Shown here: one piece after another, positions 33,591 to 42,031 of the stretch
Numbering within the stretch: the first letter of the stretch is position 1
Layout of the letters: each line of letters begins with the position of its first letter
NCBI GenBank assembly: GCA_011523705.1
Contig: WTGC01000105.1
Coordinates: 1 to 50,105 of the forward strand
Length of the DNA stretch: 50,105 nt
Direction: 5' to 3'
DNA from: Chloroflexota bacterium
GTDB taxonomy: Bacteria; Chloroflexota; Anaerolineae; Aggregatilineales; Phototrophicaceae
Notes under the pieces: generated by a model
Told to the model about the DNA's origin: nothing
Seen by the model: the letters and a program-made list of their open reading frames with translations, nothing else
The model's database searches: none
Program-made: the position numbers and the translations under genes

Positions 33591-34655
33591 ATGCCATTAG
33601 TCGCCCATACGGACCTGCCTAGTTTCGAGCGCTTGCGACAGCGCGGCCAAGAGGTGCTGACGCTCACGCGCGCCACGACCCAAGACATACGCGAGTTGCA
33701 CATTGGCTTGCTGAACATGATGCCCGATGCCGCGCTGGAGATCACGGAACGCCAGTTCATGCGCTTGGTCGGCAACAGCAACCAAATCGCGCAGTTTTAC
33801 GTGCACGTCTTCTCCCTGCCGGGCTTGGAGCGCAGCGCCGACACCCAGGCATATATCGACCAGTTCTACACCAACTTCGAGCGCGTCAAGGCAGACGGGC
33901 TCGACGCCTTGATCATCACCGGCGCCAACGTCGCCAACCCCAGCCTGGACCAGGAAGACTTCTGGCACCCCTTGACCGAGGTCATTGAATGGGCGCGCCT
34001 GAATGTGACGTCGACGCTCTGCTCCTGCCTGTCGACTCACGCGCTGATGAAGTACTTTCATGGGATAGAGCGCGTCAGGCGCGGCAGAAAGAAATGGGGC
34101 GTCTTTGAGCACCGCGTCACCCAACCGCAGCACCCGCTGTTGCGCGAGATCAACACGCGATTCGACGTGCCGCATTCGCGCTGGAATTCGATCACTCGCG
34201 ATCATTTCGAGAACGCCGGCTTAACCGTGCTCATCCAGAGCTTCGACGGCGAAGTCCACATGGCGGTCAGCCCGGATCAACTGCGGCTGGTCTATTTTCA
34301 GGGCCATCCCGAATACGACATCAACAGCCTGCTCAAGGAATACAAGCGCGACCTGCTTGGTTATTTCAACGGGAAGAACGCGCAACCGCCCTATCCCGAG
34401 AATTATTTCCCGATTGAAGCGCGTGAACTGGCCGATCGCTACGCGCGCGACGCGCAGCTGGCGCTGGAGGAGGGCGCCGACTTGCCCGCGTTTCCCGAAG
34501 ATCAATTCTTGCCCTACCTGGATAACACCTGGGGCGATACCGCAAGGGCGATCTTCAACAATTGGCTCGGTTCCGTCTACCAGGTGACCAGCGTCGAACG
34601 TCATATTCCCTTTGATGAGGGCGTTGATCCGGCTAATCCGTTGGGGATCCTTTAG
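33591..34655 (+). CDS. metA: Homoserine O-acyltransferase, MetA type
   Basis: The 354-residue product matches the MetA family rather than the alpha/beta-hydrolase MetX. LHIGLLNMMPDAALEITERQFMRLVGNS and GLDALIITGANV are characteristic, TSTLCSCLSTHALMKYFHGI holds the nucleophile (Cys146, aligning with the Cys of E. coli TLFVCWA), and VYFQGHPEYD carries the His and Glu of the catalytic triad. It activates homoserine with succinyl- or acetyl-CoA in methionine synthesis; which acyl group is used cannot be told safely from sequence. The ATG at 33591 with GGAG 9 nt before it is chosen over a TTG 9 bp upstream. No SAM riboswitch is apparent in the leader. Confidence 0.93.
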   Translation: MPLVAHTDLPSFERLRQRGQEVLTLTRATTQDIRELHIGLLNMMPDAALEITERQFMRLVGNSNQIAQFYVHVFSLPGLERSADTQAYIDQFYTNFERVKADGLDALIITGANVANPSLDQEDFWHPLTEVIEWARLNVTSTLCSCLSTHALMKYFHGIERVRRGRKKWGVFEHRVTQPQHPLLREINTRFDVPHSRWNSITRDHFENAGLTVLIQSFDGEVHMAVSPDQLRLVYFQGHPEYDINSLLKEYKRDLLGYFNGKNAQPPYPENYFPIEARELADRYARDAQLALEEGADLPAFPEDQFLPYLDNTWGDTARAIFNNWLGSVYQVTSVERHIPFDEGVDPANPLGIL

Positions 34656-34693
34656 CGCGGAATGAGAGACGGATCAGGCAAAGGGCGTGCGCC

Positions 34694-36187
34694 CTACCCA
34701 TCCGACGAACACAGCGCCTCGCTGAGTGCGTACTTGTCGACGCGCGCCTGATCTGTATCCCAGAGCCGCTCGCAATGGGCGAAGCGCGCCCCCAGGATGC
34801 GCTCATATTCCGGGACGAAATCGGTCGCTTCTATCGTCCGATCGAGCGCAAAATACACGCGGTCCGCATCGCCGATGAAATGCTCAAATCGCGCGATGGT
34901 CGCCTTCCACGTGCCAGCGGCGCGCAGCGTATCGGACAAGACGTAGCGGAGATTTGAGCCATCCATGTAGTAGTCAAAGACGCCTTGCAGCGCCCAGCTG
35001 TGATAGGGAAATTCATACACGACCGCATCGCCTTCGTTAGCGTCGCGCCGGATGGTCGAAACCAGTTGCTCAAAGGGAAAGGAAAGATGAAAGACGTCTT
35101 GGTGCTGGACATGATAGAACGCGCTCTTGAAGGAAGGCGCTGCCTGCAATCCGAAGACGCACCAGGCGCCGAGAACGACTGCCGCTGCCCCGCGATTTAT
35201 CGGCGCGCAGGTCAGGGCGATGCCGCCAATCAATGCGAATATCGGCAAGATCGGCAGGGAATAGCGCGCGTGGCTGACGAAGCCGGTGGCGAGATAAGCG
35301 ATGACGATGAGGGAAAGGAAGACCGCCCCTACGAAAGAGAGCATCCGCAAGCCCTGATCGCGCCGCAGATGCCGCAAGCTAAGCAAAGGCAGCAGCAAAA
35401 ATAATCCAAAGCCATTGCTTAAGCCCCGTCCCAAGTCCAGCATAAATTCTACTGTATCACGCGCCGCCAAAGTCCGGGCGCCGCTGGCGATGTCTTCGTT
35501 TGCCATCGCCAAAGCACCGAGTCCGGCCGGCGCGTACAGCACGAGGCTGGCGATGAACATGGCGAGCAGCCATTTCCAGTTATTGCCGCGGCGCGCCAGC
35601 AGCAGGTGATAGAGCCCAAGCGCGCCAATCAGCGCAATCGCCAGCGGATGCGTGAACAGCGTCGCGATGAGTGCCAGCGGAAACGCGACCGCATGTACTC
35701 GACTCCAGTTGCCGTGCGAGACCCGCCAATAGAGCCAAATTAGCACGACCGTCTCGAGCACCCACAGGGAATACATGCGCGTCTCGTGCAGATAGACATT
35801 CAGCAAGGCGGACGCGCCCAATAGCGCCGCCGCGCCAAATCCTGCGGTCTTAGAGCGAAGATCGCAGCCGATTCGATAGACAAGGACGACTGCCAGCAGA
35901 CCGAAAAACAGCGACAAAAGGCGCGCCGAAAATACCGACCAGCCAGCAATCCGAGTCCAAAGCGCTAGAATCAGGTAATAGGTAACGGCTTCATGGTCCG
36001 GCGAAGCGTGGATGCGCTCGAAGATCAGCGCGAAATCCAGCCCTTGGCTGGGCCAGCCGGCAAAATGCATAGACATGTATTCGTCGTTCCAGATTGAATC
36101 GGCGCCGATCCCCGCCAGCGTGACGAAGAACATTCCCAGCAAGAGGACGACGAGCGCATATACGAATGCGGACTTACCGGTTATCAT
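34694..36187 (-). CDS. Polytopic GT-C glycosyltransferase, ArnT/PMT (GT39)-like
   Basis: The 497-residue membrane protein has about ten to twelve hydrophobic helices in its first 370 residues. Its first extracytoplasmic loop carries DSIWNDEYMSMHF, the acidic DE motif that binds the lipid-linked sugar donor in GT-C enzymes. The VFSARLLSLFFGLLAVVLVYRIG and LNVYLHETRMYSLWVLE blocks are typical of dolichyl-phosphate-mannose or undecaprenyl-phosphate-sugar transferases. A soluble C-terminal part (about 375-497) lies outside. It would add a sugar to a protein or envelope glycan from a polyprenyl-phosphate donor; acceptor and sugar are unknown. It stands alone, convergent with metA and divergent from the alpha/beta hydrolase. 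Confidence 0.85.
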   Translation of the reverse strand: MITGKSAFVYALVVLLLGMFFVTLAGIGADSIWNDEYMSMHFAGWPSQGLDFALIFERIHASPDHEAVTYYLILALWTRIAGWSVFSARLLSLFFGLLAVVLVYRIGCDLRSKTAGFGAAALLGASALLNVYLHETRMYSLWVLETVVLIWLYWRVSHGNWSRVHAVAFPLALIATLFTHPLAIALIGALGLYHLLLARRGNNWKWLLAMFIASLVLYAPAGLGALAMANEDIASGARTLAARDTVEFMLDLGRGLSNGFGLFLLLPLLSLRHLRRDQGLRMLSFVGAVFLSLIVIAYLATGFVSHARYSLPILPIFALIGGIALTCAPINRGAAAVVLGAWCVFGLQAAPSFKSAFYHVQHQDVFHLSFPFEQLVSTIRRDANEGDAVVYEFPYHSWALQGVFDYYMDGSNLRYVLSDTLRAAGTWKATIARFEHFIGDADRVYFALDRTIEATDFVPEYERILGARFAHCERLWDTDQARVDKYALSEALCSSDG

Positions 36188-36313
36188 CCGCGATGTCTCC
36201 CGGCGGCGGCTTCAACCCCCTTGATTGTAATCAGAATTGCGAGCACGGGATAAGATTATGCCGCCTCCTCGGAACCGAGTGTCTAGCGCAGCCATCTGCG
36301 GATTGGAAAATAC

Positions 36314-37153
36314 ATGAGCTTGCTCACAGCTGACGACTATCAGCAATTCGCGACCGCCGAGCCCGATTACCGCTATGCTTACGGAGCCGGCTCTCAGCAA
36401 TTTGGCGAGTTGACGCTGCCGAGCGTGCCGCCGCCCTATCCGGTCGTCATTTTGATTCATGGCGGCGGTTACCGTGAGATCTACAACCTGCGCCCGCTGG
36501 GGACAGTGGTGACCGCTTTGGCGGCGGCCGGCTTCGCGGTCTGGAATATCGAGTATCGCCGATATGGCAACGGCGGCGAATATCCGCAAATGTTTTTGGA
36601 TGTCGCCGCGGCGGCTGACCATCTGCCCTCAATTGCCGAAGCGAGCCAGCTTGATCTCAGTCGCGTGATTGCGATGGGGCATTCAGCCGGCGGACACCTG
36701 GCGCTCTGGCTGGCGGGACGGCCCAATATCGAGTCTACAAGTCCCATCTATGTCAGCGAGCCGATTGCGGTTCATGGCGTGGTGGCGCTCGCCCCGCTCG
36801 CCGATGTGACCCATGGCAGCGTTAGCGAACTGAGCAGCGACGCGCTGCTCGCCGTTATGGGCGGGGATGCGACCCAAGAGCCGAGCGCCTATCGCAATGG
36901 CTGCCCGGTCAAGCTGCTCCCACTGGGAATTCCACATGTGATCATCGTCGGCTCGGAAGACGGGTCCATGCTCGCCAATGCCGAGCGCTACATCGCGGCG
37001 GCTCGCGCGGCGGGGGATGAGGCCGAACTCATCGTACTGCCCGGCGCCGGGCACTTCGAAATTGTCGCTGTGGAGACCGAAGAATGGGCGGCGGTTCAGC
37101 GCGCGACTGCGCAACTGCGCGACAAACTCCACCCGAGTTGCGGTAAGGTTTAG
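36314..37153 (+). CDS. Alpha/beta hydrolase, esterase/lipase HGGG branch
   Basis: The 279-residue product has the oxyanion-hole motif HGGG (50-53 region, in VVILIHGGGYREI), nucleophile elbow G122-H-S124-A-G-G, candidate acid Asp216 in VGSEDGSML and catalytic His247 in LPGAGHFEIV. This is the hormone-sensitive-lipase/kynurenine-formamidase-like branch of the fold. VWNIEYRRYGNGGEYPQMFLDVAAAADHL resembles formamidase and carboxylesterase relatives. It has no signal peptide. The substrate is open. It precedes a VOC protein gene by 58 bp on the same strand. Confidence 0.88.
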   Translation: MSLLTADDYQQFATAEPDYRYAYGAGSQQFGELTLPSVPPPYPVVILIHGGGYREIYNLRPLGTVVTALAAAGFAVWNIEYRRYGNGGEYPQMFLDVAAAADHLPSIAEASQLDLSRVIAMGHSAGGHLALWLAGRPNIESTSPIYVSEPIAVHGVVALAPLADVTHGSVSELSSDALLAVMGGDATQEPSAYRNGCPVKLLPLGIPHVIIVGSEDGSMLANAERYIAAARAAGDEAELIVLPGAGHFEIVAVETEEWAAVQRATAQLRDKLHPSCGKV

Positions 37154-37211
37154 GCTGGGTTAGGATTCAAACCAAGTTTGGCGGCGGAGGGTAGAAAGGC
37201 GGCTTCGGGCG

Positions 37212-37622
37212 ATGATCAGGCGATTGGCGCATGTCTGCATCGGCGCGACTGATCTGGCGGAAACGGAAGGCTTCTACCGGGACGCGCTTGGCATGGAAAA
37301 GGCTTTCGACTTCTTCCGAGCGGGTCATCGCATCGGCTTTTACCTCAAGGCGGGTGAATCCACCTTCATCGAGGTCTTCGTCGAGAACGGCGAAACACAG
37401 ATCGAGCGGCCGCTCATCAGGCACTTTTGTCTCGAAGTCGAGAATCTTGACGCCGTCTGTGAAACGCTGCGTAGCAAAGGCGTCGAAGTCAGCGCCAAGA
37501 AGCTGGGTGGCGATGGCGCCTGGCAAGCCTGGATCACCGACCCCAGCGGCGTCCGCATCGAGCTGATGCAATACAGCGAGGACAGCAGCCAATTCAGCGG
37601 CAGACCGGTCAATCTGGACTAG
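37212..37622 (+). CDS. VOC-family (glyoxalase-fold) protein
   Basis: The 136-residue product has two beta-alpha-beta-beta-beta modules of the vicinal oxygen chelate fold. IRRLAHVCIGATDLAETEGFYRDALGM gives the first metal His, STFIEVFVENG gives Glu, HFCLEVENLDAVCETLRSKGVEV gives the second His, and AWITDPSGVRIELMQY gives the last Glu. All four ligand positions are kept, so a metal enzyme is likely: a glyalase, an epimerase or a dioxygenase-like activity. I cannot name the substrate. AAAGGCGG lies before the ATG. It may be co-transcribed with the hydrolase gene before it. Confidence 0.88.
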   Translation: MIRRLAHVCIGATDLAETEGFYRDALGMEKAFDFFRAGHRIGFYLKAGESTFIEVFVENGETQIERPLIRHFCLEVENLDAVCETLRSKGVEVSAKKLGGDGAWQAWITDPSGVRIELMQYSEDSSQFSGRPVNLD

Positions 37623-37711
37623 TTCTTCCGCTGAAGCTGCGGCATTGTCCGCCGGAGACGCGCGAATCTTTCAAAACAATTGCAGTTGAAATATAGATTG
37701 AAATCCTTATT

Positions 37712-39799
37712 GTGAAATTCCATATTTCTCAGACCTTAGGCGAAGACAGCCCGGCGTCGGAAGAAGACTATTACGCTACCACTGTAGTTGTGCCGATGAG
37801 CCGGCCCGATACCGCCGCCGAAATGCTGCGCATTGCTGGCGAGATGGTGCATCCAAGCGAAGGATTGGTGATCGCCCTGGTCATCTCTCTGGGCGATGCC
37901 GAGCGGACAAATCGCTTCAGCGAACAAATCCAGGATGTAATCGAAGCCTTCCGCAACACCGATGCGGGGCACAAAGTCGAGGTCGTGACCGAAATCGCCA
38001 TCAGCGTATCGCGCGGTATTCTCGATGTGGCGCGCGAACGCGGCGCCGATGTGATTCTGCTCGGCGTAAGGCGCTCCACACAAGGCAGCGTCAAACTGGG
38101 CACGGTGGTGGAAAACGTCATCTCTACCGCGCCTTGTGGCGTGCTGATCTACCGCAGCGCAATCTCACATGAGTTCGATCGCGTTGTCGTACCGATTGAC
38201 GGCGCCTTGCCGTCGGTGATCGCGATGAAACTTGGCGTCAGCCTCGCCCGGCAGCACAACATCCCGCTGCGGCAGATGAGCGTTCAGTTTGATTATCATT
38301 ATGACCCCGAGCATGAGGAGGCGATTAAGCGCTATGAAGATCGCCTGCCGCCGAAGCAGGACTTGACCAAGACGATCGTCGTCAGCGGCCAGCCGGCGCG
38401 CGAAATCGTACGTGACCTGAATGCCGATGATCTGCTGGTGATGGGTTTCGCGCAGAAGACCGATTTCGAGCGGCACATCATCAATGACCTGAGCAATCAA
38501 TTGCTAAACCTGGCGCCGGGACCGGTGATCCTGATTTCCCAGCACGAATGGCACCGCGGCATTCGCGGCACGATTGAACACGGCATCGCGCGGCTGAACC
38601 CGCAACTGACGCAGGTGGAGCAGAACGAACTGATTTGGAGCGCCGAGAAAAGCGCGGGCGCCAACCTCGATTACATCGTGATGATCGTGCTGTCTGCGGC
38701 GCTGGCCACGCTAGGATTGCTGACGAATAGCGTGGCGGTGATCATCGGCGCTATGCTGGTCGCGCCATTGATGTCGCCGATATCCAGCTTCTCCATCGGC
38801 ATGGCTACGGGTATTTTGCATCTGACCAGGCGCGCCAGCGTGACTCTCTTCACCGGCGTGACCCTTGCCCTGCTAATTTCAATCGTGATGGGCGTCTTGC
38901 TGCCAATCGACACGCCAACGGAAGAGATGCTGGCGCGCGGCAGTCCCAATCTGCTGGACGCCGCTATCGCCTTGGTTTCGGGCTGGGTCGCCGCCTATGC
39001 CACCGCCCGCAGAGGCATTCCAGCCGCCTTGGCCGGGGTGGCGATCGCCGCCGCGCTGATGCCGCCAATCAGCACGATCGGCTTGGGCATCGCCTTGCGA
39101 GACATTGATCTCGCCTTTGGCGCCAATCTATTGTTCCTGGCGAATATCGCTTTTATTATCGCGGCGCAGTACATCACATTCTTGTGGATGGGCATGCACC
39201 CGACCGAAGACCGCGAAGGCGCCACGCTAAATCGCTCGCGCGCCTGGTGGATTGTGCTATTTCTCATTACGCTGATCGTATTGCTAATATTCGCCCGCCT
39301 TGGCTCGCAAGCGGTTGATGAAGCGCATATTCGTGAGCGGCTGCAGGCGGAAGCCTTCCACGGCGCACAAGTGGTGGAATATCATGTCATATCGTCGGTC
39401 CCGCTCAGCGTGCAGCTGATCGTGCAATCCGATCACCAGATCAGGCCCGAAGAGGTCGAAGCGGCGCAGAAGTTGATCAACGAGCTGTACCAGCAAGAAG
39501 TTCAGTTGACGATCGTTGCCCGGCAGGTTGTGCGTCCATTTGACCCGGTTGTGGCATTGATTCGCGAAGCATTGCGCGCTGTGTTTCCCCGCGCCCAATT
39601 CACCGATATCTGGCTCGATGAGGCCGATGGGATTACACTGCACGCGATCCTGCAAGATTATGAAGCGCCAACGCGGGATCAGCTTGAGCAAGCGCGGCAG
39701 CTTATCAGCCAAGCCTTGAATGAAGAGGCGCGCCTGGAAGTGGCGTATCAGCAGAAGCTCGCGGTCGGCAATAGCGCGGCGAAGGTCGACGACGGCTAA
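37712..39799 (+). CDS. Usp-Usp-DUF389 membrane protein
   Basis: The 695-residue product joins two universal-stress-protein-like domains (about 22-148 and 155-282) to a DUF389 membrane domain. The first Usp domain ends with GADVILLGVRRSTQGSVKLGTVVENVISTAPCGVLIY, a normal G-x9-G-S/T ATP loop. The second is more degraded (ADDLLVMGFAQKTDFERHIINDLSNQLL). From about residue 325 five or six helices follow, with family blocks NSVAVIIGAMLVAPLMSPI and GVAIAAALMPPISTIGL (TIGR00341-type). A soluble tail of about 170 residues ends the protein. DUF389 is uncharacterised; nucleotide sensing coupled to a membrane transport function is a reasonable but untested idea. The start is GTG with a weak ribosome site. 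Confidence 0.85.
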   Translation: MKFHISQTLGEDSPASEEDYYATTVVVPMSRPDTAAEMLRIAGEMVHPSEGLVIALVISLGDAERTNRFSEQIQDVIEAFRNTDAGHKVEVVTEIAISVSRGILDVARERGADVILLGVRRSTQGSVKLGTVVENVISTAPCGVLIYRSAISHEFDRVVVPIDGALPSVIAMKLGVSLARQHNIPLRQMSVQFDYHYDPEHEEAIKRYEDRLPPKQDLTKTIVVSGQPAREIVRDLNADDLLVMGFAQKTDFERHIINDLSNQLLNLAPGPVILISQHEWHRGIRGTIEHGIARLNPQLTQVEQNELIWSAEKSAGANLDYIVMIVLSAALATLGLLTNSVAVIIGAMLVAPLMSPISSFSIGMATGILHLTRRASVTLFTGVTLALLISIVMGVLLPIDTPTEEMLARGSPNLLDAAIALVSGWVAAYATARRGIPAALAGVAIAAALMPPISTIGLGIALRDIDLAFGANLLFLANIAFIIAAQYITFLWMGMHPTEDREGATLNRSRAWWIVLFLITLIVLLIFARLGSQAVDEAHIRERLQAEAFHGAQVVEYHVISSVPLSVQLIVQSDHQIRPEEVEAAQKLINELYQQEVQLTIVARQVVRPFDPVVALIREALRAVFPRAQFTDIWLDEADGITLHAILQDYEAPTRDQLEQARQLISQALNEEARLEVAYQQKLAVGNSAAKVDDG

Positions 39800-39834
39800 C
39801 GATCGTCGGCGATTTCGCGTGTCGCCAGCCTGCG

Positions 39835-41346
39835 TCAGACTCCCGCCGTCGGCGCCAATCCCGCTCGCAGCGCGTCATCAATCGCCGCATCGCCGGTGGG
39901 CAGCCACTCGGCTTTCACTTCCGAGCCAGCATCGACCAGCAGACGCAAACTCGCCGGGAAATCGCCATCATCGCGCCAGGTGTGCTGCCGCCCGTAGAGC
40001 GCGGTCGTCAGCGGCGTGCCACCGTAACCGTTCACCCAATCCAGCGGCGGCGCATCATCGGCATCCAGCAAGGCGCTTATTACATCGGCGAAGCCGTGGT
40101 AAGCGGCCGCGTCCAAGGGCGTCAAAAGGTCATCATCGCGAATATGCAGGTCGAAGCCGAGCGAAGCCATCAAGGCGACCACATCGGATTTGCCGGTCCA
40201 GGCGGCGTGAATCAATTGCCGTCGGTCGCCCTCGGCCAACTGCGGCACAATGTCTGGCCGCGCCGCCGCGATTTGCTGAGCCGCCTCGCGATCACCCGCC
40301 GCGCAATAAGCCAGCAGCCGCACATCGGTCGGACTCTGCTCGATGAGACGGTCGAATATGTCGGCGCGCTCAAATTCCAGCGCGACCTGATGGGGCGACA
40401 AGCCAGCCGCTTCAAAGGTGTAAACATATTGATGCGAGCCGTCTGCTTGCGGACATAACTCGTAGCCGGCTTGGTTTACGCGGGCGCGAATCGCCTGCGG
40501 GTGCGCGGCCAATGCCTTGTCGACCAGCTCCACTTCGCCCAGAATAACGGCGGCGAAGATATCGACTTGCGCGCCCCGTTTCACCAACTCGCGCGCGGCA
40601 TCGTGGTTGCGCGCGCCCAGTTGCCATTGCAGCGGCGTCGAAACATGGTCCAGATCGCGCGCTTCCAAATCGGCGCCGCGCGTCAGCAGCCAATCCATCA
40701 CCGCCGGATCAGTCGCATAATGCAGCGGTGTCTTGCCATCGCCGCCGCGTCGATTGATGATCGTCTTGTCGCCCTCGTAAGCCGACTCCAGCCAATCCAG
40801 CCAGCCTTGCTCTGCGGCCGCGTGAACCGTGATCTCGGCGCCGCGCTCGATGAGCCGTTCGGCCGCCTGCGCCGATGTCACTTCCAGAATATGGAAGTCG
40901 CCCGCCCACCACTGCGATTTGGCATTGATATCGGCCCCATGTTTGAGCAAAACATCGACGAGATCTTCATGCTCTTTGGCGATGATGAGCGCGGTGGAGC
41001 CAAAAAAGAAATGCGGATCGTCAATCGTCGACTTCAATTTCGGATGCGCCTTCAGTAGTTCGTCGAGCTGCGCCGCGTCTTTGGCGTAGACCAGCTGCTT
41101 GAATTGTTCCAGTTCTTCGCCAAAATCGAGTTCTTCCAGCTTGCTTCTAAGACACAGCTCGCCCCAGCTCTGCGCGCCCTTCTCGCGGGCAATGACCGTC
41201 TGCGCCTCGTTCAAGGTCAGCGGGAACGCAGCCGCTTCAGCGCGCGCGCCGTATTTGACCTGCGGCAGATGCTGATGGACGCGGTCGATGGCGTCGGCGT
41301 CGCCGGCTTGGAAGGCTTGAACAAGGTTTGAAGCGGTGTCAATCAT
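39835..41346 (-). CDS. Ankyrin-repeat protein coupled to the HepT-MntA module
   Basis: The 503-residue product is built mostly of ankyrin-like repeats. Recognisable units include GSTALIIAKEHEDLVDVLLKHGADINAKS, KTPLHYATDPAVMDWLLTRGADLEARD, STPLQWQLGARNHDAARELVKRGAQVD and LTPLDAAAYHGFADVISALLDADD. The N-terminal 100 residues (ASNLVQAFQAGDADAIDRVHQHLPQ and AREKGAQSWGEL) form a helical cap found in other bacterial ankyrin proteins. It has no signal peptide or enzyme motif. The ATG at 41346 overlaps the HepT stop by 8 bp (ATGATTGA), so translation is likely coupled; an in-frame ATG at 41358 is an alternative. A partner role with the toxin-antitoxin pair is possible but unproven. Confidence 0.85.
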   Translation of the reverse strand: MIDTASNLVQAFQAGDADAIDRVHQHLPQVKYGARAEAAAFPLTLNEAQTVIAREKGAQSWGELCLRSKLEELDFGEELEQFKQLVYAKDAAQLDELLKAHPKLKSTIDDPHFFFGSTALIIAKEHEDLVDVLLKHGADINAKSQWWAGDFHILEVTSAQAAERLIERGAEITVHAAAEQGWLDWLESAYEGDKTIINRRGGDGKTPLHYATDPAVMDWLLTRGADLEARDLDHVSTPLQWQLGARNHDAARELVKRGAQVDIFAAVILGEVELVDKALAAHPQAIRARVNQAGYELCPQADGSHQYVYTFEAAGLSPHQVALEFERADIFDRLIEQSPTDVRLLAYCAAGDREAAQQIAAARPDIVPQLAEGDRRQLIHAAWTGKSDVVALMASLGFDLHIRDDDLLTPLDAAAYHGFADVISALLDADDAPPLDWVNGYGGTPLTTALYGRQHTWRDDGDFPASLRLLVDAGSEVKAEWLPTGDAAIDDALRAGLAPTAGV

Positions 41347-41695
41347 CATAATGCTCATCAACGATAGCTTGCAACTGCTGGATAAGTAAAGGAAACTCGA
41401 CGGTGACGGTGCGCCACAAAACGTCAAGATTTATGTCGAAGTAGACGTGGGCGAGCCGGATGCGCATTCCCTTTAATTCTGCCCAGGCAATTTGAGGGTT
41501 ATTCGCCTGAAATTCGTCAGTGACATTGGTAGCCGCTTCGCCAACGACTTCAACCGCCCGCGCCAAGGCGTATTGTCGCAAATGGTCGTTTTCCAGCGCG
41601 GAGCGATTCAACCCGGCTGAAAACTCTCTGGCATGTTGAGCGGCCTCAAGCATATGCAGCAATCGCGCGCGATCGTTCTCCCTACTCTTTCTCAT
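41339..41695 (-). CDS. hepT: HepT-like ribonuclease toxin (DUF86)
   Basis: The 118-residue all-helical product carries the HEPN RNase motif R-x4-H-x-Y as R-IRLA-H-V-Y in KGMRIRLAHVYFDIN. A conserved ALARAVEVVGEAATNV helix is typical of the DUF86/HepT family. HepT cleaves RNA (often tRNA) unless its partner MntA AMPylates the tyrosine of this motif. The gene overlaps the upstream MntA-like gene by 14 bp, and its stop overlaps the ankyrin gene start by 8 bp. The order antitoxin-toxin is the usual one for this system; the third coupled gene is not. Confidence 0.9.
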   Translation of the reverse strand: MRKSRENDRARLLHMLEAAQHAREFSAGLNRSALENDHLRQYALARAVEVVGEAATNVTDEFQANNPQIAWAELKGMRIRLAHVYFDINLDVLWRTVTVEFPLLIQQLQAIVDEHYDD

Positions 41696-41990
41696 AGATC
41701 AACATGGCGCTATCGACAACGTCTTGCCGGAAATAACGACTGAGATCCTGAGCCGTTCGCAGATCGACGCGTTTGCCTAGGATTTCGCTTAGCTTGATTT
41801 CCTGTCCAGCCATTGTAAGCAAGCCAACAGGCGCGCCCGGCACGTACTCCACCAGCAGGTCGACGTCACTATCCGGGCAGGCATCGCCGCGCAAGAACGA
41901 GCCAAATAGAGACAGACGCTTGATTGGCTGTAGCTCGCAGTATTCGCGGATTGCCACCAATGGAAGGTCGATTCCAATTGCGTCGATCAT
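41682..41990 (-). CDS. mntA: MntA-like minimal nucleotidyltransferase antitoxin
   Basis: The 102-residue product has the nucleotidyltransferase signature G30-S31 followed by D42-V-D44 in LFGSFLRGDACPDSDVDLLVEY, the GSx10DxD motif of MNT-fold antitoxins. MntA antitoxins transfer AMP to the HepT toxin and so silence it. A later acidic residue needed for metal binding may be Asp76 in KRVDLRTAQDL. The overlap with the HepT gene fits a tight two-gene module. It is the first gene of the apparent three-gene transcript. Confidence 0.9.
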   Translation of the reverse strand: MIDAIGIDLPLVAIREYCELQPIKRLSLFGSFLRGDACPDSDVDLLVEYVPGAPVGLLTMAGQEIKLSEILGKRVDLRTAQDLSRYFRQDVVDSAMLIYEKE

Positions 41991-42031
41991 AAGTCATCCT
42001 CGCTTGCATTCATTGTAATCGACCGCCAGGC

